From Mangrovihabitans endophyticus (GTDB lineage: Bacteria > Actinomycetota > Actinomycetes > Mycobacteriales > Micromonosporaceae), in contig NZ_BMMX01000011.1 of NCBI RefSeq assembly GCF_014646155.1, positions 111,272 through 175,271 on the forward strand: a stretch of DNA of 64,000 nt. Direction: 5' to 3'. Position numbers and translations under genes: made by a program. How positions within the stretch are numbered: position 1 is the first letter of the stretch; every line of letters starts with the position of its first letter. The notes beneath the pieces were generated by a model. It saw nothing but the letters and a program-made list of their open reading frames with translations. It did not search any database and was not told where the DNA came from. Shown here piece by piece: positions 24,180 through 33,415 of this stretch.

Positions 24180-26057
24180 TCAGGCCGGGACGGTCCACTT
24201 CTGGTTCGCGCCGCCGCCGCAGGACCAGATCTGCAGCTTCGCCCCGTCCGCGGTGTTGTTGTCAGTGACGTCCAGGCACTTGCCCGAGCCGACGTTCACC
24301 AGGTCGTGACCCGACGTGTACGTCCACTGCTGGTTGCCGCCGCCGTAGCAGTCCCACAACTGCACCGGGGATCCGTTGGCGGTCCCGTTGTCCGTGACGT
24401 CCAAGCACTTGTCCAGGCCGCGCACCGTACCGTCGGACGCCATGGTCCAGGTCTGGTTGGCGCTGCCCGCGTAGCAGGTCCACATCTGCGGCCGGTTGCC
24501 GTTGGCGGTCGAGCCGTCCGTGACGTCCAGGCACTTGCCACCCAAGCCGGTGATCGCACCGGTGGCACCGGTGCCGCCACCTCCGCCACCGCCACCGCCA
24601 CCGCCACCGCCGGACTGCGTGCCACTCCAGGTGAAGGTCGCCGACGTACGGGTGGGCAGGTTGTAGGTGAACGACTGCCCGCCCCAGTTCACCTTGACCG
24701 ACTGGGTGCTGCCGCTGGTGTTGTAGGCGATCAGCGCCTTGGACCCGTCCGGGTTCTTCCAGGCCACGTTCTTCACCGTGGAGTTGGCCGTCGAGTCGAT
24801 GCGCACCGCGCCCGGCCGCACGAACTTCGTCAGGTGCCCCATCGTGTAGTACTCGATCGTGTAGTCCACCTGACCGCTGCGCCCGTCGCCGTTGTGCACC
24901 GTGATCAGGCCGGTGCAGGTGCCGCAGCCGCCGTTGTGCGGACCCCGGTTCTGGTCCACCGCGAGACTCCACTTCGTCCACGACCGCGCCCAGTTCCGGG
25001 TGTAGTCGATCATGTTGGTCATGTCCTCGGCGTGTTGGTTGCCCACCCAGGTGCCGCCGGAATGCTCGGTGAAGTACTGGTTCATGCCCGGGTACTGGTT
25101 GTGCACCGACGTCGCCTTGCTCGGATCACCGCCGTAGCCGTGCCACGCCACCCCGCCGAAGTTCGGATGGTTGCGGATCGCGGCATCGTTGACGAGCGGG
25201 GCGCCCCAGGCGTCATAGTCGCTGTAGTTCCAGTCGTGCACCAGCAGTTTGGTGCTCAGTCCCGCGCTCTGCAGGGCGGGCAGCAGGTCGTTCTTGGCGA
25301 ACGACTGCAACCCGGACAGCGGCCACTGCATGGACGGGTAGCCGGCACAGCAGCCGGGCTCGTTCTGCTCGGTCACATAGTTGACGTGTACGCCCTGCGC
25401 CTCGTACCCCTGGATGTACTTCACGAAGTACTGCGCGTACGTCTTGTAGTACTCCGCCTTGAGATAGCCCTGGTCGTACGAGTTGTTGTCCTTCATCCAG
25501 TACGGCGCGGACCAGGGCGAGGCGAACACCGACATCTGCGGGTTGAGACCCTTCGCCTGCCTGGTCAGGGCCATCACATCGGCGTCCCGGCTGAGGGAGA
25601 AGTCGCCGAGATCGCAACACGTCTCGTCGTACGAATAACTGGACCGCGCCAGATCGGACGAGCCGATCACGTTGCGTACCGCGCTGACGCCGATGCCGGA
25701 GGTCGGGCTGAAAAGTTTTGTCATGACATCGTTGCGGGTGGCCGCGCTGAGCGCGCCGCTACCGTTGATCAGCCAGGCGGCGGTGTCGGTGAACGATGCA
25801 CCGGCACCCTCGAATTGCTGGTACGTGGTGTTCTCGTTGACGGTGATGGTCTGATTCGCGCCCGCACTGCTGGACGAGAAGCTGACCGGAGACTGTTGTT
25901 GCAGGCCACGCGTGACCGTGCGACCACCGCCATCGCTGGTGGTGGTGAGATAGATCTGGACCGGCTCGCCGGCGGCGAACGCCGAGGGTGCGGCGACGGC
26001 GGCGGCGCCGACCAGCGCGAGCGCGGTCACGCCGACTCCGATGGCACGTTTGGACAT
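24180..26057 (-). CDS. Secreted GH30 glycosidase with C-terminal ricin-type carbohydrate-binding module
   Basis: ATG 26057 gives 625 aa. A signal peptide (MSKRAIGVGVTALALVGAAA to AFA-29) directs secretion. The GH30 glucosylceramidase-like catalytic domain covers about 70-490, with acid/base Glu233 in TEQNEPG and nucleophile Glu331 in FTEHSGGTW. A run of 13 glycines links it to a CBM13 beta-trefoil with three KCLDVTDG/QxW repeats. Likely substrates are beta-1,6-glucan, xylan or glycosylceramide; the CBM suggests polysaccharide. A consensus-like promoter lies 50-78 bp upstream. The gene is monocistronic. Confidence 0.92.
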   Translation of the reverse strand: MSKRAIGVGVTALALVGAAAVAAPSAFAAGEPVQIYLTTTSDGGGRTVTRGLQQQSPVSFSSSSAGANQTITVNENTTYQQFEGAGASFTDTAAWLINGSGALSAATRNDVMTKLFSPTSGIGVSAVRNVIGSSDLARSSYSYDETCCDLGDFSLSRDADVMALTRQAKGLNPQMSVFASPWSAPYWMKDNNSYDQGYLKAEYYKTYAQYFVKYIQGYEAQGVHVNYVTEQNEPGCCAGYPSMQWPLSGLQSFAKNDLLPALQSAGLSTKLLVHDWNYSDYDAWGAPLVNDAAIRNHPNFGGVAWHGYGGDPSKATSVHNQYPGMNQYFTEHSGGTWVGNQHAEDMTNMIDYTRNWARSWTKWSLAVDQNRGPHNGGCGTCTGLITVHNGDGRSGQVDYTIEYYTMGHLTKFVRPGAVRIDSTANSTVKNVAWKNPDGSKALIAYNTSGSTQSVKVNWGGQSFTYNLPTRTSATFTWSGTQSGGGGGGGGGGGGGTGATGAITGLGGKCLDVTDGSTANGNRPQMWTCYAGSANQTWTMASDGTVRGLDKCLDVTDNGTANGSPVQLWDCYGGGNQQWTYTSGHDLVNVGSGKCLDVTDNNTADGAKLQIWSCGGGANQKWTVPA

Positions 26058-26106
26058 AGGTTGGGGACTCCCTTGCCGTGGTGGGGGCCTGGCTCCGGGA
26101 CCTCGT

Positions 26107-26135
26107 AATAAACACCTCGATCGATCGCTTGTCAA
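26107..26135 (-). promoter_or_regulatory. Candidate promoter of the GH30 gene
   Basis: Reading the minus strand, TTGACA (26135-26130) and TTTATT (26112-26107) are separated by 17 bp. This is a good -35 and a moderate -10 for the housekeeping sigma factor, about 50 bp before the ATG. Overlapping GATCGATCGATC and GTCGA repeats could hold an operator. Confidence 0.45.
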
Positions 26136-26294
26136 TCGACCCCATGTCGAGTCGATCAACGTTTGCGCAGCTCAGATCCTGTTAAGCAACTTAATAAAAG
26201 CCTTGTAGGAACGGTTCCGTCCGCCCCCGCGCCCCTGCCCGGTCCTGCGTCCGCGTGTGGCCAGCCCTCTCCGCGTCGCCCCCAGCCAGGTGCG

Positions 26295-26366
26295 TCGATC
26301 TTGAGCTTGCGGGTCCGATAAACCGGATGTGTCGGGACAATGCGGTCCACCAATGTCCAAGATCGA
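26295..26366. repeat. 72-bp palindromic-ended element, copy 2
   Basis: The ends TCGATCTTG (26295-26303) and CAAGATCGA (26358-26366) are perfect inverted repeats. Interior blocks (CGGGTCC, TAAACCG, GCGGTCCAC) parallel those of the copy at 4680-4752, at nearly the same length. As there, a G-rich tandem array follows. Confidence 0.65.
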
Positions 26367-26454
26367 GGGGGCTGGGGCATCGGTGCGAGCCACTCGACCG
26401 CATCCTTCCGGCATTTCGGGTGCCTTCGGGTGCGGTGGGTCGGGGACGGGACCT

Positions 26455-26750
26455 GGCTGGCCGTGGCGGGGCGTGGCCGGGGCGGGAGCGTGGCTGGGTG
26501 GGACGCGGGGCGTGGCCGTGGCGGGAGCGTGGCTGGGTGGGACGCGGAGCGTGGCCGTGGCGGGAGCGTGGCTGGGCGGGACGCGGAGCGTGACCGGGGC
26601 CGGGGCGGGAGCGTGGCTGGGCGGGACCGGGAGCGTGGCTGGGTGGGACGCGGAGCGTGGCTGGGTGGGATCGGGAGCGTGGCTGGGCGGGACTGGGAGC
26701 GTTGCCGGGCGTGGCCAGGGCGGGACCGGGTGTGGCCGGGGCGGGGCCGG
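26455..26750. repeat. Degenerate G-rich tandem array
   Basis: The block CGGGAGCGTGGCTGGG(T/C)GGGA recurs about eight times with variable GCGTGGCCG spacers. Regular GGG runs make quadruplex formation plausible. It creates long open frames on both strands that encode only repetitive Gly/Trp/Arg or Ala/Pro/Arg peptides. Confidence 0.75.
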
Positions 26751-26817
26751 GGGCGGCTGGGCGGGGCTGAGCGTGGTCGGCCGGGTGGGGAATGTCGCGG
26801 CGCTGTTCGCATGAACG

Positions 26818-26872
26818 GGTCCGGCCGTAGCCGGTAGCTGTATGAACGGGTCCGGCCGTAGCCGATGGCTGC
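26818..26872. repeat. Two tandem copies of the GGTCCGGCCGTAGC repeat
   Basis: Copies at 26818-26841 and 26849-26872 match the left arm of the palindrome at 8322-8436 over about 24 bp. Complementary GGGCTACGGC follows near 26926-26935, so a similar long hairpin could form here. Confidence 0.6.
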
Positions 26873-27444
26873 CTGAAGGCGCCCGTGGCGGCCGTGCGGC
26901 ACGGCTGAACCGCGCCAGGCGGCCGTGGGCTACGGCTCGGGTCGTCTGGAGGGCTCGGTTCTGTGGTTGAGCTGCGCGAGGCTAGCCGTGGGCGCCGGCT
27001 GCGCGAGGCAGCCGTGGGCGTCGGCTGCGCCGCGGGCGCCGGACGCCGTGCCGCACCAGCGAGGCGACTGGCTGCGGTCGAGCCTGTTCGACCGGGCCGT
27101 TGCGTGGCCTGTTCGACCGGCCGTTGCGTGGCTCTCCGTGCCGTCGATAAGCCCTATGAGCTGCTGTTCCAACGAGACCACCGATCCAGCAGCGTAAATC
27201 TATTAACACTTGAGAATGGTCGTACCGCAACCTTTTATTGGCAAATTCTGCGCGTCTTTGCATGGGAAAGGGTGTTGGTGTGTTCCGATGTTGGCGGAAA
27301 TGCTCATGGTGACCGGGTTCTCCCAGTCGTTCTCATCCGAGGGCGGCTAAGGCGTCGCAGGTCAACGCCTTCGGAGGGGATTCGCGCGAGTGCCCCGGTC
27401 CGGCAACGGAGGCAGATCTGTTCGTCCCGCCCACCCGTCGTGCA

Positions 27445-28473
27445 TTGACCGCGGGCGCCCTCGCGCTCGCCGTCATCGCGCCGACCGTTGAGCTGTCCGA
27501 GCGTCCGGCGGAAGCCGGTGCTTCGGCCATGCCGGCTGTGCCGGACGGTTCGTTCGACCTGCCGGTCTCACTCGCGCAGCGCGATGTGGACCGTGCCTCG
27601 CGGTCGGCCGCGCGAACCCCGGCCGCGCGAACCCCGGCCGCAGTGCTGAACGCAGCCAGGCTGTCCGATTCCCCGCCGTCCGTCGCCGAGACCTTCGAGG
27701 CCGGGACGTCGGTGGCGGATGCCGGAGAGTTCGCGGTCCGGAGCCTGCAGAGCAGTCTCCGGCTCGTCGCGTCGACGGCGACGGGTCTGGGCACGGCCGC
27801 CTATGTGGCCGCACCGCAACTCCTTCGGGAGCGGCAGATCGGCGAGCAATGGCACATGGAGCAGGCGGCACGACGGCGAGCCGAAAAGGCTCGGCGCATC
27901 GCGCTGGCACGAGCACGCCGGGAGGCCGCGCAACGCCGGGCGGCACGCCTGCGGGCGGCGCGGGAGGCCGCACAGCGGCGGCAGGCCGAGCAGCGGCGGC
28001 AGGCTGAGCAGCGGGATGCGGAGCAGCGGCGTAAGGCGGAGCAGCGGCGTGCCGCGGAGCGCAAGGTCGCGAAAACCGCGGCGAAGCGGCATTCCTCCAG
28101 CACGTCGACGACCCGGCACACCCGCACGACGAAGCCCGCGGGCCGGAGCATGTCCGCGGTGATCGGTTACGCCTGGGCGCAGGTCGGCAAGTCGTACCGC
28201 AGCGGCGCCGACGGGCCGAACACGTTCGACTGCTCCGGCCTCACCATGCGCGCGTACGCCCAGGTCGGGATCGGCCTTCCGCACTCGTCGTCGGGGCAGG
28301 CGGCGATGGCGCGTACCGTCTCCCGGTCCGCGGCCCGCCCGGGTGATCTCGTCGTCGGTCCCGGGCATGTCGGCATCTACATGGGCAACGGGATGATGAT
28401 CGATGCGGGCAACTCGCGCACCGGTGTCGTCTACCGCAAGATGTACGACGGCCTGCACATCGAGCGACTCTGA
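27445..28473 (+). CDS. Secreted NlpC/P60 peptidoglycan hydrolase with coiled-coil stalk
   Basis: Start TTG 27445 is tentative; the frame is open back to 27313 without ATG or GTG. The 342-aa product opens with a short hydrophobic export-like segment (TAGALALAVIAPTVE). A long Arg/Ala/Gln-rich helix around 135-215 with repeated QRRQAEQRR blocks is probably a coiled coil. The C-terminal NlpC/P60 domain has FDCSGLTM (Cys263) and GHVGIYMGNG (His308). Such enzymes cut stem peptides of peptidoglycan outside the membrane. A strong terminator follows 35 bp after the stop. Confidence 0.85.
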   Translation: MTAGALALAVIAPTVELSERPAEAGASAMPAVPDGSFDLPVSLAQRDVDRASRSAARTPAARTPAAVLNAARLSDSPPSVAETFEAGTSVADAGEFAVRSLQSSLRLVASTATGLGTAAYVAAPQLLRERQIGEQWHMEQAARRRAEKARRIALARARREAAQRRAARLRAAREAAQRRQAEQRRQAEQRDAEQRRKAEQRRAAERKVAKTAAKRHSSSTSTTRHTRTTKPAGRSMSAVIGYAWAQVGKSYRSGADGPNTFDCSGLTMRAYAQVGIGLPHSSSGQAAMARTVSRSAARPGDLVVGPGHVGIYMGNGMMIDAGNSRTGVVYRKMYDGLHIERL

Positions 28474-28507
28474 TCCGTCGCCGCGTGCCCGCATAGGTGC
28501 GACAGCA

Positions 28508-28540
28508 GTCGGCACCCGCCCCAGGGAGGCGGGTGCCGAC
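28508..28540 (+). terminator. Hairpin terminator after the NlpC/P60 gene
   Basis: GTCGGCACCCGCC and GGCGGGTGCCGAC form a perfect 13-bp stem around a 7-nt loop, followed by TTGCTGAT. The T-run is weak, as usual in high-GC actinobacteria. Confidence 0.8.
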
Positions 28541-28742
28541 TTGCTGATCACTCGGTGGTGACCGATCGCCACCGGGCACAGGGATCTCTGCCACATGCAC
28601 CCGGTCGGATGTATGACATAAGTGTGCCCGGGTAAGCCATCGATGACGCGCACCACATGTGCGTCGCCGCCCTATGGGCGAGATCCACCCTCAGCGGACG
28701 TATTCTCTGCTTTCCATCGATCTGCCGGGAAGGACATCTTTC

Positions 28743-29273
28743 ATGAGCCTGGACCGCGCCGTCGCCCCGGACCCGTACGACATCCTGCCCGCCGTGCCGT
28801 CGTTCACGGTGACCAGCACCGATGTGGTTGACGGGCAACCCATGGACGACCTGTTCGCCCACCCCAGCGTGGGCGGTAAGAACCTTTCGCCGCAGTTGTC
28901 CTGGTCGGGCTTCCCCGACGAGACTCGGGGCTTCGTAGTGACCTGTTTCGACCCTGACGCCCCGACGGGCAGCGGCTTCTGGCACTGGACCGTGGTCAAT
29001 CTGCCGCGTTCAGTGACCGAATTGGACCGTGGGGTGGATCCGTTGCCGGGCGGGGCCTTCTGCGTCCGTAACGACTACGGCGAGTCCGTGTACGGCGGGG
29101 CTGCCCCGCCGCCGGGAGACCGCACGCACCGGTACGTCTTCGCGGTGCACGCCATCGACGTCGACCAACTGGAGGTGGGCGCCCAAGCATCGCCCGCCTA
29201 CGTCGGCTTCAACCTGGCGTTCCACACCCTCGCCCGGGCCACCATCCGTCCGACGTACCAGGTCAGCGGCTAA
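28743..29273 (+). CDS. YbhB/YbcL family (PEBP-like) protein
   Basis: ATG 28743 gives 176 aa. The PEBP fold markers are present: [41 protein letters not shown] (the DPDAP and GxxHW ligand pocket) and [22 protein letters not shown]. It is a soluble cytoplasmic protein. The family binds phospholipid head groups or other small anions, and the bacterial role is unclear. Single gene between two strong hairpins. Confidence 0.9.
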   Translation: MSLDRAVAPDPYDILPAVPSFTVTSTDVVDGQPMDDLFAHPSVGGKNLSPQLSWSGFPDETRGFVVTCFDPDAPTGSGFWHWTVVNLPRSVTELDRGVDPLPGGAFCVRNDYGESVYGGAAPPPGDRTHRYVFAVHAIDVDQLEVGAQASPAYVGFNLAFHTLARATIRPTYQVSG

Positions 29274-29288
29274 CCACGTAGCACCGAG

Positions 29289-29321
29289 ACGAGCCCGCCG
29301 GAATGGTGCCGGCGGGCTCGT
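29289..29321. terminator. Bidirectional terminator
   Basis: ACGAGCCCGCCGG and CCGGCGGGCTCGT form a 13-bp perfect stem with a 7-nt loop. It lies between the convergent YbhB-like and methyltransferase genes and can serve both. Confidence 0.82.
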
Positions 29322-29337
29322 TCGATGCCAAGCGGGA

Positions 29338-30051
29338 TCAGCGCGGGGTGCGCGCCACCACGAACACCGACTGGCCGAACGGCGGGCGCACCACCGTCTC
29401 GGCCGCCTTGGTGAGCGGCAGCACCAGGCTGTCGTAGACCTTCACCATCGGCCCCTCCTTCGGAGCCAGCTTGAAGATGCTTGTCGCGCCGTAGTAGCCG
29501 ATCAGGCCCAGCGCGTTCGCGTAGTGCAGCTTCTCGATCTCCAGACCGGCCTCGGTCATCGCCGCGCGCATGGTCTTCTTGGTGTACCGCCGGATGTGAC
29601 CGGTCGCGATGTCGACCCGGCTCATCGCGAACATGAACGCCGGCACGATCAGGATCACCCGGCCGCCGGGCCGGACGAGCTCGGCCATGCTCCGCAGCGC
29701 GCCGACGTGGTCCTCGATGTGCTCCAGCACGTTGTAGGACACCGCAGCGCTGTAGTTGCCCTCGGTCTCCGTGGCCGGCAGCAGCAGCTCCCGCACGTCG
29801 ATGCTGGGGTGGTCGGCCAAGCGCTCCTTGAGCTGCACCAGCCGGTCGGGGTCGGCCTCGGTCGCGGTGAAGCGGGGTAGGTGCTCCGCCCATTCCAGGG
29901 CGTAGTCGCCGAGCCCGCTGCCCACCTCGATCGGGTTGTCGCCCAGGTACGGGAGAGCCAGCTCGACGAACCAACGACGGTGGTTCACCGCGGTGGCGAG
30001 GCCTTCGAGCACCTCGGACTGGATCCGCTGGTCTCCAGTGATGTCTGCCAT
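29338..30051 (-). CDS. Class I SAM-dependent methyltransferase
   Basis: A 237-aa protein with SAM motif I IEVGSGLGDYALEW (41-54), acidic motif II ATEADPDRL, NVLEHIEDHVGAL (the UbiE/Methyltransf_11 post-II signature) and RPGGRVILIVPAF (post III). Residues FAMSRVDIATGHIRRYTKKT resemble methyltransferases encoded beside polyprenol or cell-surface glycan glycosyltransferases. It is divergent from such a GT-C-like gene (231-bp gap). The substrate is unknown. Confidence 0.85.
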   Translation of the reverse strand: MADITGDQRIQSEVLEGLATAVNHRRWFVELALPYLGDNPIEVGSGLGDYALEWAEHLPRFTATEADPDRLVQLKERLADHPSIDVRELLLPATETEGNYSAAVSYNVLEHIEDHVGALRSMAELVRPGGRVILIVPAFMFAMSRVDIATGHIRRYTKKTMRAAMTEAGLEIEKLHYANALGLIGYYGATSIFKLAPKEGPMVKVYDSLVLPLTKAAETVVRPPFGQSVFVVARTPR

Positions 30052-30282
30052 GAGTACGTTCCCTCGTCTTGCCTATCCGAGCTGACAGCGGGACCGCACG
30101 AGTTAACCACCGGTCGCGCGGGTCCGAAAGTCGAGCGGGGGGTTACCGCTCATTGTTTTCCTGATTGAGACGAACCTCGGGGGGTACGCCTCATCATCAC
30201 ACACATCTTAGATATCGGCTCGATCACGCATCGGCCACCCGTCACAACAACGTTACCAACCTCGGTTAGGCTCGCCGCTGCT

Positions 30283-32256
30283 ATGACGATTACCGGCATT
30301 GACTCGACCGACCAGTCGGCAGACGGCGATGCGCTGCCGTCACAGGGTTCGACGCGTGCCGACGGTCTCGACGCGCAGTTGCGGACCCTCGATCCCGATG
30401 TGGTCCCCGAGCCGATCCCGGCCCTGCCCACCGAGGAACCGGAGCCTGAGCTCGCCGGTCGCGTCCGGTTCTGGCGCACTCTCACCTGGCGGGACACATT
30501 AGCGATCGTCAGCTTCGTGGCGATGGCGTTGTTCCTCACCGCGCCGCTCTGGCTCCATCTTGATCATGAACTGCTGGACGATCCGCAAGATCAGACATTC
30601 TTCGAGTGGATGCTGGCGCACGGTGCCCGTGTGATTACGGATGGCGTCTATCCATTCTTCTCCGATCGCATGAATTACCCCGATGGTGTGAACATTATGG
30701 CCAACACCTCGGTGTTGGCAGTTTCACTGCCGATGACGCCCATCACTGCGATGTTCGGGCCGCATGTGGCGTTCAACGTATTTCTTACTTCGGCGTTGGC
30801 GTTCACCGGCATCTCGTGGTATCTAGTGCTTTCCCGGCAGTTCGTGAGCTCGCGGCTGGCCGCCTGGGTCGGCGCGCTCTTCTGCACGTTCGCGCCGAGC
30901 ATGGTGTCGCACGCGGGCGGGCATCCGAACATCGTCTCGCAGTTCCTCGTCCCGTTGATCATCTGGCGCACTCTCGCGTTGCGCGCGCCCGGCCGCGTCC
31001 TGCGCAACGGCCTGATCCTCGCCGGGCTGCTGCTCTGGCAGGCGTTCATCAACCTCGAAATCCTGTTCATGACCGCGGTGGGACTCGGCATTTTCTGCGC
31101 GGTCATGGCCATCACGCGTCGCAAGTCGCGTCCCGGCGAGGTGGCCACCTTCCTGCGCGGTCTCGGGGTCGCCGCGGCGGTGACCCTGGCGTTGCTGGCC
31201 TACCCGCTTTCGGTGCAGTTCTTCGGCCCGCAGAGCTACCACGGGTTACCCCAGTTCGTCCGCAACTTCGGCGCCGATCTGGCCTCGTTCACCGCGTACG
31301 CCACGCGGTCGGTGGCCGGAAACAGCGTCATCGCCGAGCGCCTCGCGCAGAACCCGGCCGAGGAGAACGCGTTCTTCGGCTGGGGTCTGGTCATCCTCTT
31401 CTTCGGCCTGGTTGTCTGGATGCGGCGCAACGTCGCGGTGATCACCATGGCCGGCATCGCGCTGCTGTTCGCGGCGATGTCGCTGGGACCGCGGGTCTTC
31501 CTCGACGGCATCAAGACCGGCGTGCCGGGCATCTGGGCGGTGTTGCACAGCGTGCCCGTGCTGAACTCCGCGGTGCCCACCCGGTGGGCGATGGCGATCG
31601 CCCCGGTGGTCGGCATCGTGCTCGCGCTCGGCTGCCAGCGCGCGACCGACCTGGTGAAGGCGCAGCCGTCCGCCCGTGGCCCGGTCCGGGTGGCGATGAT
31701 CACCGCCGTCGCGATGGCGCTGGTGCCGCTGGTGCCGACGCCGGTGCGCTCGGCGCCGATGTCGCCAGTGCCGGAATTCGTCACGTCCGGGCAGTGGCGG
31801 GAGTATGTCGACGACGAGCATACGGTCGTGGCGCTCCCGCTGCCCGACTCCAGCTACCCCGACCCGCTGCGCTGGTCGGCGTACACCGGCTTGGACATGC
31901 GGATCGCCAGCGCGTACGCCCTGCTGCCCAACCAGAACCCGCTGGACCCGACCGACCGGACCGCGCTGTTCTCCCCGCCATGGCGGCCGACCAGTGGTCT
32001 GATGGCCTCCATCAAGGAGGGCAACCCGATCCCGGAGATCACCGACACGCGCCGGGAGATGACGCTCGCCGACCTGCGCTACTGGCAGGCCGGAGTGATC
32101 GTGCTCACCCCGCAGACGCGGGACGTGGACATGCTGCGTGCCATGAGCGATCTGCTGGGCTTCCGGCCCACCTGGACGGGCGGCGCGTGGATCTGGGATG
32201 TGCGCGCCATGGTCGATGACCCCGACGCCGTGCTGACCGGGCCGGACATCAGTTGA
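30283..32256 (+). CDS. Polytopic GT-C-like membrane glycosyltransferase
   Basis: The 657-aa protein has an acidic, Pro-rich N-terminal tail of ~75 residues, then about 10-12 TM helices. The first loop is DDPQDQTFFEWMLAHGARV, with the clustered Asp/Gln expected near the active site of GT-C enzymes. A ~140-aa C-terminal domain outside the membrane follows. Such proteins transfer sugars from polyprenyl-phosphate donors to surface polymers. The divergent methyltransferase may modify the same glycan. The assignment rests on topology and the acidic loop, not on a precise family motif. Confidence 0.7.
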   Translation: MTITGIDSTDQSADGDALPSQGSTRADGLDAQLRTLDPDVVPEPIPALPTEEPEPELAGRVRFWRTLTWRDTLAIVSFVAMALFLTAPLWLHLDHELLDDPQDQTFFEWMLAHGARVITDGVYPFFSDRMNYPDGVNIMANTSVLAVSLPMTPITAMFGPHVAFNVFLTSALAFTGISWYLVLSRQFVSSRLAAWVGALFCTFAPSMVSHAGGHPNIVSQFLVPLIIWRTLALRAPGRVLRNGLILAGLLLWQAFINLEILFMTAVGLGIFCAVMAITRRKSRPGEVATFLRGLGVAAAVTLALLAYPLSVQFFGPQSYHGLPQFVRNFGADLASFTAYATRSVAGNSVIAERLAQNPAEENAFFGWGLVILFFGLVVWMRRNVAVITMAGIALLFAAMSLGPRVFLDGIKTGVPGIWAVLHSVPVLNSAVPTRWAMAIAPVVGIVLALGCQRATDLVKAQPSARGPVRVAMITAVAMALVPLVPTPVRSAPMSPVPEFVTSGQWREYVDDEHTVVALPLPDSSYPDPLRWSAYTGLDMRIASAYALLPNQNPLDPTDRTALFSPPWRPTSGLMASIKEGNPIPEITDTRREMTLADLRYWQAGVIVLTPQTRDVDMLRAMSDLLGFRPTWTGGAWIWDVRAMVDDPDAVLTGPDIS

Positions 32257-32259
32257 CGC

Positions 32260-33060
32260 CTACTTGCTGCCGATGCAGCAGCCCGGGCACACCTTCGGCT
32301 GCGGCAGGGTGAAGGCCAGGCAGCAGGTCCTGCGCTGCACCTCGAAGGCGCCGGCCGGGCCGGGCACCATCTCCACGAGGTCGGCCACGCCCAGCACTCG
32401 CAGCAGGGTGTCGATGGCCTCCAGCGAGGAACCGGGCAGCGCGTCTGCCGAGCGCAGCACGACATAGGCCACGCCGGAGGCCAGCGAGCCGAGCAGGGTG
32501 CGCTTGCCGATGCGGACGCGGTCGTGGATGGCGTCCAGCAGCGGCGTCAGGTGGCTGTCGAGCAGGGACGCCCGGAAGGACTCCAGCAGGGCCGCCTCGT
32601 CCGGCACGACGTGGACCTGGGGCAAGCCGCGGTACGCGATCGGGTCGGACGGCAGCACGGCCACCGGGACGTCCGGACGAAGGCCCACGGTGACCATGCC
32701 CTCCGGGGCGTCGACGCGCACCAGGACGTCGGAGCCGGTGAGCAGCGGCACGCGGCGGGCCGAGGCCCAGCCGAGCACGGCCGGCAGGGCCAGCCAGTAT
32801 GCGTAGGCCTTCCAGGCCAGGGCTGCTGCGGCGTGCGGGCTGGCGTGCCAGCGGCGGGCGGCCGATCCGAGCAGAGCGTCCAGATGCGGTGCGCCGGTCA
32901 GCGCGGCGGCCGGGATCCAGCCGGTGTCGTCCCGGACCGTCAGGTCGGGGGCCAGGCCGGGCAGCTCCGTGCTGGTGCCGAACATGGCACGCAAGGTCGC
33001 GATCACCGGGGCGAGTGGCTGCTCGGCGACGCTCGGGCTGCGGTCGAGGGCGGTGGTCAC
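32260..33060 (-). CDS. FhuF-like [2Fe-2S] siderophore-iron reductase
   Basis: This 266-aa protein ends in the FhuF signature CC-x10-C-x2-C (Cys246, 247, 258 and 261), which binds a [2Fe-2S] cluster. The central part (HASPHAAAALAWKAYAYWLALP) matches the FhuF substrate domain. FhuF-type proteins release iron from ferric siderophores in the cytoplasm. A candidate iron box about 145 bp upstream implies control by a DtxR/IdeR-type repressor. Its stop is 3 bp from the convergent GT-C gene. Confidence 0.88.
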   Translation of the reverse strand: MTTALDRSPSVAEQPLAPVIATLRAMFGTSTELPGLAPDLTVRDDTGWIPAAALTGAPHLDALLGSAARRWHASPHAAAALAWKAYAYWLALPAVLGWASARRVPLLTGSDVLVRVDAPEGMVTVGLRPDVPVAVLPSDPIAYRGLPQVHVVPDEAALLESFRASLLDSHLTPLLDAIHDRVRIGKRTLLGSLASGVAYVVLRSADALPGSSLEAIDTLLRVLGVADLVEMVPGPAGAFEVQRRTCCLAFTLPQPKVCPGCCIGSK

Positions 33061-33205
33061 GGGCGAGTGCCGTCCGGGTGCCGGTTCGGTCGCGGCGTGT
33101 GCCGGATCATGCCGTCACCTCACCTCATCTCGTGTCGCTGCATCTCGGTGTTGCCGGGCGTCTCGGTGTTGCTGGGCATCTCGCGCCGGGCGGCCAACGT
33201 ACCTG

Positions 33206-33224
33206 ATTAAGGCTAGCCTAACCA
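33206..33224. promoter_or_regulatory. Iron box (DtxR/IdeR/DmdR-type operator)
   Basis: ATTAAGGCTAGCCTAACCA is close to the actinobacterial iron-box consensus TTAGGTTAGGCTMACCTAA and is near-palindromic (TTAAGGCTAGCCTAA). It lies in the 355-bp gene-free gap between the FhuF-like gene and the deformylase fusion, oriented to repress the former. Confidence 0.7.
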
Positions 33225-33415
33225 ACTCTGTCGAGTGGCATGTCCCCCTCTCCAACAGGTGTTCTTCCCTCAAATACGCGCAGCAACGGTGACCTCACCA
33301 GGCGTTGTGGCGTTGCCGCATTCGTCAAGGTATTTGTCGGCAAAGCGCTACTAGCCCCTTGCGGACACCGGGAGACAGCGACACTGAACTTCCCGTTGCG
33401 AAGGGGACATCCGTG

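Larger units (their letters stand above)
26136..27444. other. 1.3-kb gene-free, repeat-rich divergent region
   Basis: Between the GH30 and NlpC/P60 genes no credible gene is present. The long open frames over 26250-26840 are by-products of a G-rich tandem array. The region holds the second copy of the palindromic-ended element, the array, and two copies of the GGTCCGGCCGTAGC repeat. AT-rich DNA at 27185-27260 is a plausible promoter area for the NlpC/P60 gene. Confidence 0.65.

Noticed and set aside
23937..26108. 723-aa plus-strand frame opposite the quinone oxidoreductase and GH30 genes
   Set aside because: It crosses two unrelated minus-strand genes with strong motifs and a signal peptide; an artefact of codon bias.
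26455..26750. CRISPR-like repeat array
   Set aside because: Units are contiguous and degenerate, with no unique spacers of constant length and no cas genes nearby.
26255..26837. Open frames over the G-rich array as a Gly-rich structural protein
   Set aside because: All frames are open because of the repeat composition; no start signal, and peptides differ only with frame.
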